Assembly (NCBI GenBank): GCA_905478325.1
Contig: CAJQIB010000011.1
Span: forward strand, 1-37,986
Origin: an uncultured Flavobacteriales bacterium
GTDB lineage: Bacteria; Bacteroidota; Bacteroidia; Flavobacteriales_D; Sanyastnellaceae
Direction of reading: 5' to 3'
DNA: 37,986 nucleotides
In this document: positions 15,468 to 23,941 of the stretch, piece by piece
How the letters are laid out: every line of letters begins with the position of its first letter
How positions within the stretch are numbered: position 1 is the stretch's first letter
Translations under genes and position numbers: made by a program
Notes under the pieces: model-generated
The model's input: only the letters and a program-made list of their open reading frames with translations
Databases searched by the model: none
What the model was told of the DNA's origin: nothing

Positions 15468-17114
15468 TCACGTTTGCATCACCCCGACGGTGAAAGGCGT
15501 GTCTAAAGGCGCATGGTTGGCCGCTTCAATGCCTTGAGCAATCCATTCACGGGTCGTATTGGGGTCAATGACCGCATCGACCCAGAGTCGAGAAGCGGCA
15601 TAGACCGGTGATGTCTGTTCTGTATATCCTCTAGCGATCCGATCGTATAACTCCTTTTGTGCATTTTCATCCGGGGTTTCCCCTGTTTTTTTCAGTCGCG
15701 CTACTTCGATTTGTTGCAGCACTTTGGCCGCCTGTGTTCCACCCATAACGGCAATTTGAGCCGAGGGCCAAGCAACAATAAGTCTCGGGTCATAGGCTTT
15801 CCCGCACATCGCGTAGTTTCCAGCACCATAGCTGTTTCCAACCACCACAGTAAACTTCGGAACGATGGAATTGGCGACGGCGTTGACCATTTTCGCTCCG
15901 TCTTTGATGATGCCTCCATGCTCGCTGCGCGATCCGACCATGAAACCAGAGACGTCCTGGAGAAAAACCAATGGTACCCCTTTTTGATTGCAATTCATGA
16001 TGAAACGAGCCGCCTTGTCGGCACTGTCAGAATAAATGACGCCGCCAAACTGCATGCCATTCTTTTTGGATTTGACCAAATTGCGTTGGTTGGCTACAAT
16101 GCCGACGCTCCACCCATTGATTCGAGCGTATCCGGTGATCAGAGTTCTTCCGTACTCTTTCTTGTATTCTGTGAAGCTGCCGGCATCCACCAAGCCATCG
16201 ATGAGATCTCGCCCTTCATACGGCTGTGATCTCTCCGACGGAAGAATGGAACAAAGATTTCGTCCTGCGGGCTCTTCACTTTTCTCGCGACTGAATCCAG
16301 CAGTTACGCTGGGTGTTTTCAAATGAGAAACCAATTGTCGAATCGTCTCCAAGGCCTCTTCATCGTTTTCACATTGGTAATCTGTAACACCGCTGATGGA
16401 GCTGTGCGTTTCGGAACCACCTAGTGTCTCATTGTCCACGTCCTCACCGATCGCGGCTTTTACCAGATAGCTTCCTGCTAAAAATATGGACCCTGTTCCT
16501 TTGACTATAAGCGACTCATCGCTCATAATTGGCAGATAAGCCCCGCCTGCAACACACGACCCCATGACTGCCGCAATTTGCGGAATCCCCATGGCGCTCA
16601 AGCGAGCGTTGTTCCGAAACATCCTTCCGAAATGTTCTTTATCTGGGAAGATTTCATTTTGCATCGGCAAGAAAACGCCCGCACTATCCACCAAGTAGAT
16701 GATGGGAATCCGATTTTCCATGGCAATTTCTTGCGCTCTCAGGTTCTTCTTTCCGGTAATGGGAAACCAGGCGCCGGCTTTGACAGTCGCATCATTGGCC
16801 ACGGCGATCACGAGCCTTTTGTGTATCCGCCCAATTTGCACGACCACTCCTCCTGCAGGGCACCCTCCATGCTCTTCATACATGCCTTCTCCCGCCAAGG
16901 CCCCAATTTCCAAGGGCGTGGTGTTTGGATCAAAAAGCTTGCTCAGACGTTCCCTCGCGGTCAACTTTCCTTTGGCGTGCTCTTTTTCAATGCGTTTGAT
17001 TCCACCGCCTTGGGCGGCCGTATCTGCTTTCTTTGAAATCTGAGCCCACAAGAGACGCATTGCGTCTTCATTCTGATTGTGCTCAACGGATTGGAGGTTG
17101 TCCGATTTTGCCAT
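15468..17114 (-). CDS. Acyl-CoA carboxylase, beta (carboxyltransferase) subunit
   Basis: The 548-residue protein has the two crotonase-fold carboxyltransferase halves. The N-terminal half shows KGKLTARERLSKLFD and LVDSAGVFLPMQNEIFPDKEHFGRMFRNNARLS; the C-terminal half shows FLQDVSGFMVGSRSEHGGIIKDGAKMV, VVGNSYGAGNYAM and WPSAQIAVMGGTQAAKVL. The PMQNEIFPDKEHFGR block is like methylcrotonyl-CoA carboxylase beta (MccB/AtuC), so leucine or terpenoid breakdown is the first guess, with propionyl-CoA as alternative. It transfers CO2 from carboxybiotin to acyl-CoA. The biotin-carrying alpha subunit is not nearby. A perfect -7 box ends four bases before the ATG, and this promoter overlaps that of the divergent ABC operon. 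Confidence 0.93.
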   Translation of the reverse strand: MAKSDNLQSVEHNQNEDAMRLLWAQISKKADTAAQGGGIKRIEKEHAKGKLTARERLSKLFDPNTTPLEIGALAGEGMYEEHGGCPAGGVVVQIGRIHKRLVIAVANDATVKAGAWFPITGKKNLRAQEIAMENRIPIIYLVDSAGVFLPMQNEIFPDKEHFGRMFRNNARLSAMGIPQIAAVMGSCVAGGAYLPIMSDESLIVKGTGSIFLAGSYLVKAAIGEDVDNETLGGSETHSSISGVTDYQCENDEEALETIRQLVSHLKTPSVTAGFSREKSEEPAGRNLCSILPSERSQPYEGRDLIDGLVDAGSFTEYKKEYGRTLITGYARINGWSVGIVANQRNLVKSKKNGMQFGGVIYSDSADKAARFIMNCNQKGVPLVFLQDVSGFMVGSRSEHGGIIKDGAKMVNAVANSIVPKFTVVVGNSYGAGNYAMCGKAYDPRLIVAWPSAQIAVMGGTQAAKVLQQIEVARLKKTGETPDENAQKELYDRIARGYTEQTSPVYAASRLWVDAVIDPNTTREWIAQGIEAANHAPLDTPFTVGVMQT

Positions 17115-17118
17115 GTGT

Positions 17119-17126
17119 CAAAGGTA
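17119..17126 (-). promoter_or_regulatory. -7 box TACCTTTG for the acyl-CoA carboxylase (leaderless)
   Basis: On the minus strand TACCTTTG is followed by ACAC and the ATG at 17114. Only 10 bp separate it from the opposite -7 box at 17137, and the two boxes are identical in sequence. Confidence 0.6.
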
Positions 17127-17136
17127 CGCTGAGAGG

Positions 17137-17144
17137 TACCTTTG
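17137..17144 (+). promoter_or_regulatory. -7 box TACCTTTG for the ABC importer operon (leaderless)
   Basis: TACCTTTG is followed by TTGA and the ATG at 17149. The -33 region of this promoter would fall on the start codon of the divergent carboxylase gene. Confidence 0.6.
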
Positions 17145-17148
17145 TTGA

Positions 17149-18318
17149 ATGAAGCCGAAGCTCCGAATCATTTCAGCAGCTGGAATCTTAGTCTGGATCA
17201 GCGCCTTGTTCCTATTGGCAGGATGTGTTCGTCCAGTAAAATCAGCCATGACGGGTGCGTTTGAAGTGGTAAAAGCTTCCTATGCTGAGGGGTTTTATTG
17301 GAGAAGCTGGGAAGATGGGGATGTCAAACGAACCTGTTTGGAAATTGTCTCACCGGGTGATTCCGTGATTGTAGCGACGGTCTATCGAGACTCCATATCG
17401 TGGATGTCTGATGCAATGCGGGGTGTGACCGCAGTTGTCATTGGACCTGTTGAACGGGGGGTAGCCACCTTGAGTACCACACATGTCGCCTTGATTTCTT
17501 CGTGGGACTCGGCCTGTGTTCATTGGTCTGGTGGAGCGTATGTTGATTTCATCCGTTGGCAGCCTGCGCTCGATAAATTGGCTCGAGGAGCAGCACATGA
17601 TATTGGAGGAGAACCTGAAGTCGACCGTGAGAAACTGGTGTCCTTGGCTCCGGCTGTTTTGACAATCTATCCCTTTGGCGATCCACTGCAAGGAGTCAAC
17701 TTAAGGCAGCGCGTACCGGTCGTTCCGATCATGGAGTACTTGGAATCACAACCGCTAGGAAGGGCTGAGTGGATGCGGGCTATGGGGTGGATGATGGGGG
17801 ATTCTGCGGCGAGACAATCGGATTTGAAGTTTTTGGAAATTGCGGAGACGTATGAGCGCTTGCGTCATGCAGTGGCTCAGAAGGCAGGAAAACCGCGAGT
17901 CTTTACAGGAAGTGTGCAACAAGGGACATGGCATGCTCCTGGAAGCACGAGTTTCATAGCGACGTTGTTAGAAGATGCAGGGTTGACCTATATCTTGGAT
18001 TCTGATTCTGGCCGGGAGAATGTCGAGGTTGCCTTGGAGGAAATGGTGGTTCTGAGTCAAACCGCTGATGCGTGGGGGATGGTAACGCATCACCCCGGTC
18101 AACTCAGCCGTTCGGCATTTTTAGAGGCTGATGAGCGCCATGCCATGCTTTTGCCTCCTACCCAACAGGTGTTTGTGGCCAATACCGCCAACTGTGATTA
18201 TTTTGGAATGTGGGTGGCCCGACCTGATGCCATGCTCGAAAACTTAGTGGCTTTGTTTAATGAAGACTACACCTGGTCGCACGATTTTCAACCTTGCTTT
18301 GAATGGATTCCAGAATGA
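17149..18318 (+). CDS. ABC transporter substrate-binding lipoprotein, siderophore/cobalamin type
   Basis: The 389-residue protein has a lipoprotein signal (LFLLAGC, Cys at about 26) and a class III periplasmic-binding fold with a long helix-like linker. Recognisable segments are GGAYVDFIRW, the EVDREKLVSLAPAVLTIYPFGDP segment typical of BtuF/FhuD-like proteins, VPVVPIMEYLES, and the C-terminal lobe with GSTSFIATLLEDAGLTYI. The likely substrate is an iron chelate or a corrinoid; the sequence does not decide. It heads a three-gene operon, with the permease and ATPase linked by ATGA overlaps. A perfect -7 box four bases before the ATG implies leaderless translation. Because these proteins vary, the gene has no secure symbol. 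Confidence 0.88.
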   Translation: MKPKLRIISAAGILVWISALFLLAGCVRPVKSAMTGAFEVVKASYAEGFYWRSWEDGDVKRTCLEIVSPGDSVIVATVYRDSISWMSDAMRGVTAVVIGPVERGVATLSTTHVALISSWDSACVHWSGGAYVDFIRWQPALDKLARGAAHDIGGEPEVDREKLVSLAPAVLTIYPFGDPLQGVNLRQRVPVVPIMEYLESQPLGRAEWMRAMGWMMGDSAARQSDLKFLEIAETYERLRHAVAQKAGKPRVFTGSVQQGTWHAPGSTSFIATLLEDAGLTYILDSDSGRENVEVALEEMVVLSQTADAWGMVTHHPGQLSRSAFLEADERHAMLLPPTQQVFVANTANCDYFGMWVARPDAMLENLVALFNEDYTWSHDFQPCFEWIPE

Positions 18319-19298
18319 CGGCGAAGCAACTTTGCATGGCAATTGGGGTGGGCATTTTGATTCAAGGTGCGCTGCACCTCGCATGGGGCCCCATTTCGAT
18401 TCAATGGCTGAATGCCTTGAGTACTTGGAGCAACCCGTCCACGACTGATTCTTTGGTTTTCTTTCATGTACGCTTGCCCAGAGTGTTGACTGCAATGGCT
18501 GCTGGAAGCGGTTTGGCATTGTCGGGACTGCTGCTGCAAACGTGGTTTCACAATCCTTTAGCGGGGCCTTCTGTTCTTGGCATTAGCGCTGGGTCAAGCT
18601 TGGGAGTTGCCGTGATCATATTGACAGGATTGACGTGGGGCTGGTGGGGAGTGACCACTGCCGCAGTAGGAGGAGGCATGCTCACGTTGTTGCTGATATT
18701 AGCGGTTTCGCGCAGATTTCACGGATCGGCTACATTGCTCATATTCGGCTTGATGTTGAGCTATGTTGTTGGTGCCGTGGTGACCGTGTTGCAGGCGGAG
18801 GCCGCTCAAGATGCTTTGCAACAGTTTGTATTTTGGGGAATGGGAACATTTGGTCAGGCCCCGTTGCGTATATCAGGACTGATGCTGTTGATGGTGGCCA
18901 TTGCTGGAAGAATGATATTCTTGAGATCAAGAGACTTGGATGCTTGGACATTGGGCTCCATTACGGCGCAGAGCATGGGGGTTGATGCAAAGAAACTCAA
19001 GTATTCCGTCATTGGAATCACAGGCGTTTTAGCCGGAATCATCACGGCTGTTTGTGGGCCGGTGGCTTTTTTAGGATTGGCCACGCCCCATTTGGTTCGT
19101 TTGGTCAGCGACGAACGCAGCCACCGACGCCTGATTCCTTTGACCATTTTAATGGGGGCGTTTATCGCACTTCTGGCCGATTGGGGTGTTCGCGCTCCTG
19201 GCATTGACGGTGGGGGGTGGCCTCTCAACGCAGTACTGTCGCTATTGGGTGGTCCCATGGTGGTGTGGGTTTTGCTCAGAAAAACATGGAACGCATGA
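18315..19298 (+). CDS. FecCD/BtuC-family ABC transporter permease
   Basis: The 327-residue inner-membrane protein has about nine to ten hydrophobic spans. FecCD marks are RLPRVLTAMAAGSGLALSGLLLQTWFHNPLAGPSVLGISAG near the N-terminus, GPVAFLGLATPHLVRLV in the cytoplasmic coupling region, and the C-terminal PLNAVLSLLGGPMVVWVLLRK. This family forms homodimers that carry iron-siderophore, haem or vitamin B12 across the inner membrane. The ATG at 18315 overlaps the upstream stop in ATGA; an in-frame ATG at 18303 is also possible but would lengthen the overlap. Coupling to both neighbours supports a single complex. Confidence 0.95.
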   Translation: MTAKQLCMAIGVGILIQGALHLAWGPISIQWLNALSTWSNPSTTDSLVFFHVRLPRVLTAMAAGSGLALSGLLLQTWFHNPLAGPSVLGISAGSSLGVAVIILTGLTWGWWGVTTAAVGGGMLTLLLILAVSRRFHGSATLLIFGLMLSYVVGAVVTVLQAEAAQDALQQFVFWGMGTFGQAPLRISGLMLLMVAIAGRMIFLRSRDLDAWTLGSITAQSMGVDAKKLKYSVIGITGVLAGIITAVCGPVAFLGLATPHLVRLVSDERSHRRLIPLTILMGAFIALLADWGVRAPGIDGGGWPLNAVLSLLGGPMVVWVLLRKTWNA

Positions 19299-19987
19299 GT
19301 TTGAATGCAACGCCTTTTTCCATTGAAATGGAGGAACTGGTCATTGGTTACCGCAATGCGCCTCCTTTAAATAGTCCGTTTTCAGGACGATTTGAAGGTG
19401 CGGGAATTCATCTTGTGGCGGGGCGTAACGGCTCAGGTAAAAGTACCCTGATCCGAACATTGGCCGGCTTGCAGCCTCCGGTATCTGGCAGCATTCTCTG
19501 GGGAGAGGATGACCTGTCTCAGATAGCGTCGAATGAACGGGGGGAAGGCATGGCTTTTATGGCGAGTACACCTCCTCGGACATCGGGATTGCGTGTGGAG
19601 GAAGTGTTGGAGTTGATGCAGCCATCGCTTGAATTTCGGGATAGAACACTTCAGCAAGTGGGTGCACAAGAATGGCTCGATCGTCGGCTCTCGTCACTCA
19701 GTGATGGCCAAGCCCAACGGGTGATGCTTGCCCGCGCTCTGCTTCAAAATACACCGTGGATTGCGCTTGACGAACCCACAGCATTTTTAGATGCTCCTTC
19801 GCGCACTGCGATGTGGAAAACATTGCTTCAGTTGAGCGAATCAGGAGTTGGCCTCATCTTGGCAAGTCATGATTTTCGTTTTCTCGAAGGCAAAACGGCT
19901 TTGAGCTCCGTTCACGCCATTGCTTCTTCGGGGTGGCTTTCGCTTGATCGATTAGGACAGGCCTCAGATTGGGAATCGTGTTTTTGA
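19295..19987 (+). CDS. ABC transporter ATP-binding protein of the siderophore/cobalamin importer
   Basis: The 230-residue ATPase contains Walker A GRNGSGKST (43-51), a signature LSDGQAQR (135-142; the usual LSGGQ has Gly where this has Asp), Walker B WIALDEP (155-161) and the switch His in LASHDFR. The Q-loop position, expected in the FMASTPPRTSG stretch near 88-98, shows no Gln. In most importers that Gln couples ATP binding to the permease, so the change deserves attention, though it may be a subfamily trait. The start is the ATG at 19295 overlapping the permease stop in ATGA; the frame is open upstream to 19217 but that part lies in the permease. No intrinsic terminator is clear after it. 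Confidence 0.93.
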   Translation: MSLNATPFSIEMEELVIGYRNAPPLNSPFSGRFEGAGIHLVAGRNGSGKSTLIRTLAGLQPPVSGSILWGEDDLSQIASNERGEGMAFMASTPPRTSGLRVEEVLELMQPSLEFRDRTLQQVGAQEWLDRRLSSLSDGQAQRVMLARALLQNTPWIALDEPTAFLDAPSRTAMWKTLLQLSESGVGLILASHDFRFLEGKTALSSVHAIASSGWLSLDRLGQASDWESCF

Positions 19988-20042
19988 TTTCTTTTTCTCA
20001 ATGATTGGCGCCCCATTATGTTTTGAGGTTTGCTGGGTGTCT

Positions 20043-20050
20043 TAATTTTG
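20043..20050 (+). promoter_or_regulatory. -7 box TAATTTTG for the metallophosphoesterase gene
   Basis: Full match to TAnnTTTG, with TTTTG about 17 bases upstream as a plausible -33 element. The leader would be about 12 nt to the ATG at 20067. Confidence 0.65.
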
Positions 20051-20066
20051 CGCTCAAATTATAGCT

Positions 20067-21323
20067 ATGCCCCCGTTGTCTAGAGTCCTTATTACGCTAT
20101 TCTTTCTATCCTCCATTTTGGGTGCAGTAGAATGGATGGCTTTTCGATTATTGAAACGAAAGTTTGAGTTGAATCACAATTGGGAGGCTTGGAGTCGTTT
20201 CTGGCTGGTGGCGATCGGGTTGATCTGGATTGCTTTTATGGTCAACGCCTTTATGTGGCCCACATGGAGAGCGACCCACCCGCGTTTGTTGTCATTTCTA
20301 TCGGTTCTGTTTTTTGTTGTCTTCATTCCCAAGCTGGTCATGGCCTTTTTTCAGCTTGTTGATGACCTGCGTTATCTGGTGCAATGGGGCGTGGTTCAAA
20401 CCGGAACGAGCGATCGGCCCATTCCAAGATCTTCTTTCATTGCGACTTTGGGTCTGGGGGCTGCTGGAATCACGTTTTCATCGTTTCTGTATGGAGTTGT
20501 TTGGGGGAAATATGCCTACCGTACAGAACGATTGAAAGTGGCCATTCCTGGATTGCACAAGGCTTTTCAAGGTTTGCGTGTGGTTCAAATTTCAGATGCG
20601 CATTTGGGCAGTTTTGCGGATACGCCGGCACCCGTTTTGGAGGCGTTGGAGAGCATTGCATCGCTTAAGCCAGACTTGATTTTGTTCACGGGGGACCTGG
20701 TCAATACGGATGCCTCTGAAGCGGAAAAGTGGATTGGACCCTTTGCAGAACTAGCGGCTCCCATGGGCAAATTCTCGATTATGGGAAACCATGATTATGC
20801 TGACTATGGTCCGTTTACGGACGAAGAGCGAGAAGCAAGTCGCCAGCGTTTGTATGAAATTCATGAGGAGATGGGTTTCAACCTGTTGCTCAATGAGCAC
20901 GTTCATTTGGAGCGTGAAGGCCAGCAACTGGTTTTGTTGGGCGTAGAGAATTGGGGGAAGGGATTTCGAACGAGTGGAGATTTGAAAAAAACCATGGCCG
21001 GGAGCAACTGTGAGGAGCTCCCCACCATCCTGATGAGCCATGATCCCACCCACTGGGCTGAAGAAGTCAGGGATGGCAAAGCACCTGTTGAATTGACATT
21101 GAGCGGACACACGCACGGAATGCAATTCGGTATTGAAATCCCGTGGTTGGGTATCCAATGGTCTCCGAGTAAATGGCGGTATGAACACTGGGCGGGATTG
21201 TATGAAGCAGCCGGGCAACAGCTATATGTGAATCGAGGATTTGGCGTTTTGGGTTTTCACGGACGCGTGGGCATGCCGCCTGAAATCACCTTGATTGAAT
21301 TGGAATCTGCTGAACGGGCGTGA
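20067..21323 (+). CDS. Membrane-anchored metallophosphoesterase (YaeI-like)
   Basis: The 418-residue protein has about four hydrophobic spans in residues 1-150 (LITLFFLSSILGAVEW, FWLVAIGLIWIAFMVNAF, LLSFLSVLFFVVFIPKLVMAFF, FIATLGLGAAGITFSSF), followed by a calcineurin-like phosphoesterase domain. All metal-binding motifs are present: ISDAHLGS (about 174-181), GDLVNTD (about 208), MGNHDY (about 238) and SGHTHGM (about 345). YaeI relatives are dinuclear metal enzymes acting on phosphoesters or lipid-linked substrates at the membrane; the substrate here is unknown. It stands alone, with its own promoter after the ABC operon and an 85-bp gap before ettA. Confidence 0.9.
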   Translation: MPPLSRVLITLFFLSSILGAVEWMAFRLLKRKFELNHNWEAWSRFWLVAIGLIWIAFMVNAFMWPTWRATHPRLLSFLSVLFFVVFIPKLVMAFFQLVDDLRYLVQWGVVQTGTSDRPIPRSSFIATLGLGAAGITFSSFLYGVVWGKYAYRTERLKVAIPGLHKAFQGLRVVQISDAHLGSFADTPAPVLEALESIASLKPDLILFTGDLVNTDASEAEKWIGPFAELAAPMGKFSIMGNHDYADYGPFTDEEREASRQRLYEIHEEMGFNLLLNEHVHLEREGQQLVLLGVENWGKGFRTSGDLKKTMAGSNCEELPTILMSHDPTHWAEEVRDGKAPVELTLSGHTHGMQFGIEIPWLGIQWSPSKWRYEHWAGLYEAAGQQLYVNRGFGVLGFHGRVGMPPEITLIELESAERA

Positions 21324-21408
21324 CGCAGTATCTTCGCGTTCTGTAAGACGGGTTTAAAGATGAATCCGACCTTTCACTGCAGTCTTTATCTCTAGAATCC
21401 TCGCTCCC

Positions 21409-23097
21409 ATGTCAGACGACAAAAAAGTAATTTTTAGCATGCACAAAGTCAACAAGGTGACCCCGACAGGGAAGCACATCTTGCGTGACGTGACTTTGGG
21501 CTTTTATCATGGTGCGAAGATTGGAATTCTCGGCGCCAACGGTTCGGGAAAATCCACGGTCATGCGGATCATTGCCGGTTTGGATGATGCTTACACGGGT
21601 GATGTGACCTGGTCTCCGGGTATTACGTTGGGGTACTTATCTCAAGAACCGGATTTAGACGAGGAAAAAACCGTTCGTGAAATCGTCGAAGAAGGCACCC
21701 AAGAAATTGTGGATGTTCTCAAAGAATATGAGGAGATCAATGCCCGGTTCATGGATGAGGAAATCTTGAATGATCCTGAAAAGATGGACGCATTGATCAA
21801 CCGTCAAGCGGAAGTTCAAGATCAAATCGATGCATTGAATGCGTGGGAGCTGGACACCAAATTGAACATCGCCATGGACGCTTTGCGCTGTCCTCCTGAC
21901 GATGCCAAGATCGGATCCCTCTCAGGTGGTGAACGTCGTCGCGTCGCGTTGTGTCGCCTTCTTTTGCAACAACCAGACGTGCTTCTATTGGACGAGCCGA
22001 CCAACCACTTGGATGCAGAGTCCATTGATTGGTTAGAGCAGCATTTGGAGCAGTACACAGGCACCGTATTGTCCGTAACGCACGATCGGTATTTCTTGGA
22101 CAATGTGGCCAAGTGGATTTTAGAATTGGATCGAGGAGAAGGCATTCCATACGAAGGAAACTACCAGTCTTGGCTGGAGCAGAAAACCAAGCGTTTGGCG
22201 CAGGAAGAGAAGCACGAGTCGAAGCGCCGAAAGGAATTGGAACGGGAATTGGAGTGGGTGCGTCAGTCGCCAAAAGGCCGACGTGTCAAGAACAAGGCCC
22301 GTGTCAACAACTACGAGGAAATGCTTGCTGATGGGACGAATGAGAAGGACGCGCGTCTATCTCTTCCCATCCCCAATGGTCCGCGATTGGGCAACTTGGT
22401 GATTGAAGCCAACAAACTTCAAAAGGGCTTTGGCGATCGCTTGCTCATCGATAATTTGAGCTTTTCACTCCCTCCAGCAGGAATTGTGGGTGTGATTGGG
22501 CCAAACGGAGCGGGTAAAACAACGTTGTTCCGCATGATCATGGGTGAAGAAAAGCCAGATTCTGGTTCATTTAAAATCGGTGACAGCGTAGTGACCGGTT
22601 ATGTCGATCAGCGGCACGCGGCAATCGATGAAAATAAAACGGTGTGGCAAGTGATCAGCGGAGGCCATGACCAGCTTGAAATTGGCGGTAAGCTGTTCAA
22701 TAGCCGGGCGTATGTTTCCAAGTTCAACTTCAACGGTACGGACCAACAGAAAAAATGTGGAGTGCTGTCTGGTGGTGAGCGCAACCGAATGCATTTGGCC
22801 ATGACGCTGAAAACGGAAGCCAACGTATTGCTGTTGGACGAGCCGACCAACGACATTGACGTCGACACGTTGAGAGCGCTTGAGGAAGGCATTGAGTCAT
22901 TCGCTGGCTGTGCGGTGGTGATTTCACACGATCGATATTTCTTGGATCGTATTTGTACGCACATTTTGGCTTTTGAAGGTGATTCTCAGCTGTACTGGTT
23001 CGAGGGGACTTACGAGGAGTATGAAGAAAATCGCAAAAAGCGATTGGGCAATTCAGGCCCGCAGCGATTGAAATACCGCAAGCTTGTCCGCGGATAA
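21409..23097 (+). CDS. ettA: ABC-F protein EttA, energy-dependent translational throttle
   Basis: The 562-residue cytosolic protein has two ABC domains and no membrane domain. Walker A motifs are GANGSGKST (about 42) and GPNGAGKTT (about 364); signatures are LSGGERRRVAL (about 171) and LSGGERNRMHL (about 454); Walker B segments are VLLLDEPTNHLD and VLLLDEPTNDID. The EttA-type arm in the first domain (long acidic helix ILNDPEKMDALINRQAEVQDQ) and the linker with KGRRVKNKARVNNYEEM support EttA among ABC-F paralogues. EttA binds the ribosomal E site and senses the ATP/ADP ratio. The last 14 bases overlap the downstream gluQ gene. A TATCTTCG at 21329 could be a one-mismatch -7 box with a leader of about 68 nt. 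Confidence 0.95.
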   Translation: MSDDKKVIFSMHKVNKVTPTGKHILRDVTLGFYHGAKIGILGANGSGKSTVMRIIAGLDDAYTGDVTWSPGITLGYLSQEPDLDEEKTVREIVEEGTQEIVDVLKEYEEINARFMDEEILNDPEKMDALINRQAEVQDQIDALNAWELDTKLNIAMDALRCPPDDAKIGSLSGGERRRVALCRLLLQQPDVLLLDEPTNHLDAESIDWLEQHLEQYTGTVLSVTHDRYFLDNVAKWILELDRGEGIPYEGNYQSWLEQKTKRLAQEEKHESKRRKELERELEWVRQSPKGRRVKNKARVNNYEEMLADGTNEKDARLSLPIPNGPRLGNLVIEANKLQKGFGDRLLIDNLSFSLPPAGIVGVIGPNGAGKTTLFRMIMGEEKPDSGSFKIGDSVVTGYVDQRHAAIDENKTVWQVISGGHDQLEIGGKLFNSRAYVSKFNFNGTDQQKKCGVLSGGERNRMHLAMTLKTEANVLLLDEPTNDIDVDTLRALEEGIESFAGCAVVISHDRYFLDRICTHILAFEGDSQLYWFEGTYEEYEENRKKRLGNSGPQRLKYRKLVRG

Positions 23098-23941
23098 AGG
23101 CATCGGACGTTTTGCGCCCACTCCCTCGGGAAGGCTGCATTTTGGCTCCATGGTCGCGGCGATTGGGTCATGGCTTGATGCACGGAGTCGGCAAAGTCAA
23201 TGGATGGTGCGCATCGACGACTTGGACCCACCGCGGGTGGTGTCTGGAGCAGCGGATGACATCTTGCGGACGTTGGAGGGATTTGGGTTGACGTGGGACG
23301 GACCGGTTATTTACCAAAGTCAACGGAATCATCGTTACCAAGAGGCGTTAGAGACCTTGATCGAAAATGACGATGTGTTCCCTTGTTTTTGCAGCCGCAA
23401 GAACCTCGAAGGAGCGCGGGTATATCCGGGTACATGCCGCAATCGTAAGGACCAAAATGGAAGAACCTGGCGCTTCAGAGTAGGAGAGGGATCTGTGGAG
23501 TGGTCGGATCAATATGCGGGCCAGCAGCAAGTACAGCATGCAACGGAATTGGGTGATTTTTTGGTTCGAGGGGTGGAAGACGTCTTTAGCTACCACCTAG
23601 CGAACGTTGTGGATGACGCCGATTTTGGCATTACCCATGTCATCCGAGGCGCTGATTTGATTGAATCAACGGGTTGTCATATCCTGTTGCAGCGCGCCTT
23701 GAGTTTCAGGCCGATCCAATACGGTCATCTGCCTTTAGCGCGGTCACAAGACGGGGTCAAATTGTCGAAGCAAACCCATGCTTTGCCCATAGAAGTGGCG
23801 GAAGCATCTGATTGCATTCAACGCGTGCTAGAGCATTTGGGCGTTGTAGCCGTAGAATTGGATGATCCAGCGATCATGTTGGCTGCTGCGTTGAGTCGGT
23901 GGCGCCAATCCGGGACATTCAATCTAGGAGCGCTTCGATGA
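23084..23941 (+). CDS. gluQ: Glutamyl-Q tRNA(Asp) synthetase (GluQRS)
   Basis: This truncated GluRS paralogue glutamylates queuosine in the anticodon of tRNA-Asp. The 285 residues contain FAPTPSGRLHFGS (HIGH-like), the zinc site CFC...YPGTC (two Cys, Tyr, Cys as in E. coli YadB), and the KLSKQ variant of KMSKS. It lacks an anticodon-binding domain, as expected. The start must be the TTG at 23084: an in-frame TGA lies five codons upstream and the first ATG is Met23, beyond the HFGS motif. The frame overlaps the end of ettA by 14 bp, so it is likely translated by coupling. Its last 23 bp overlap the convergent thioredoxin gene. Confidence 0.95.
   Translation: MSADKGIGRFAPTPSGRLHFGSMVAAIGSWLDARSRQSQWMVRIDDLDPPRVVSGAADDILRTLEGFGLTWDGPVIYQSQRNHRYQEALETLIENDDVFPCFCSRKNLEGARVYPGTCRNRKDQNGRTWRFRVGEGSVEWSDQYAGQQQVQHATELGDFLVRGVEDVFSYHLANVVDDADFGITHVIRGADLIESTGCHILLQRALSFRPIQYGHLPLARSQDGVKLSKQTHALPIEVAEASDCIQRVLEHLGVVAVELDDPAIMLAAALSRWRQSGTFNLGALR

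Noticed and set aside
18254-18261. A third TGTTTAA half-site in the ABC-binding-protein gene
   Set aside because: It has no inverted partner at the 23-bp spacing and lies inside coding sequence.
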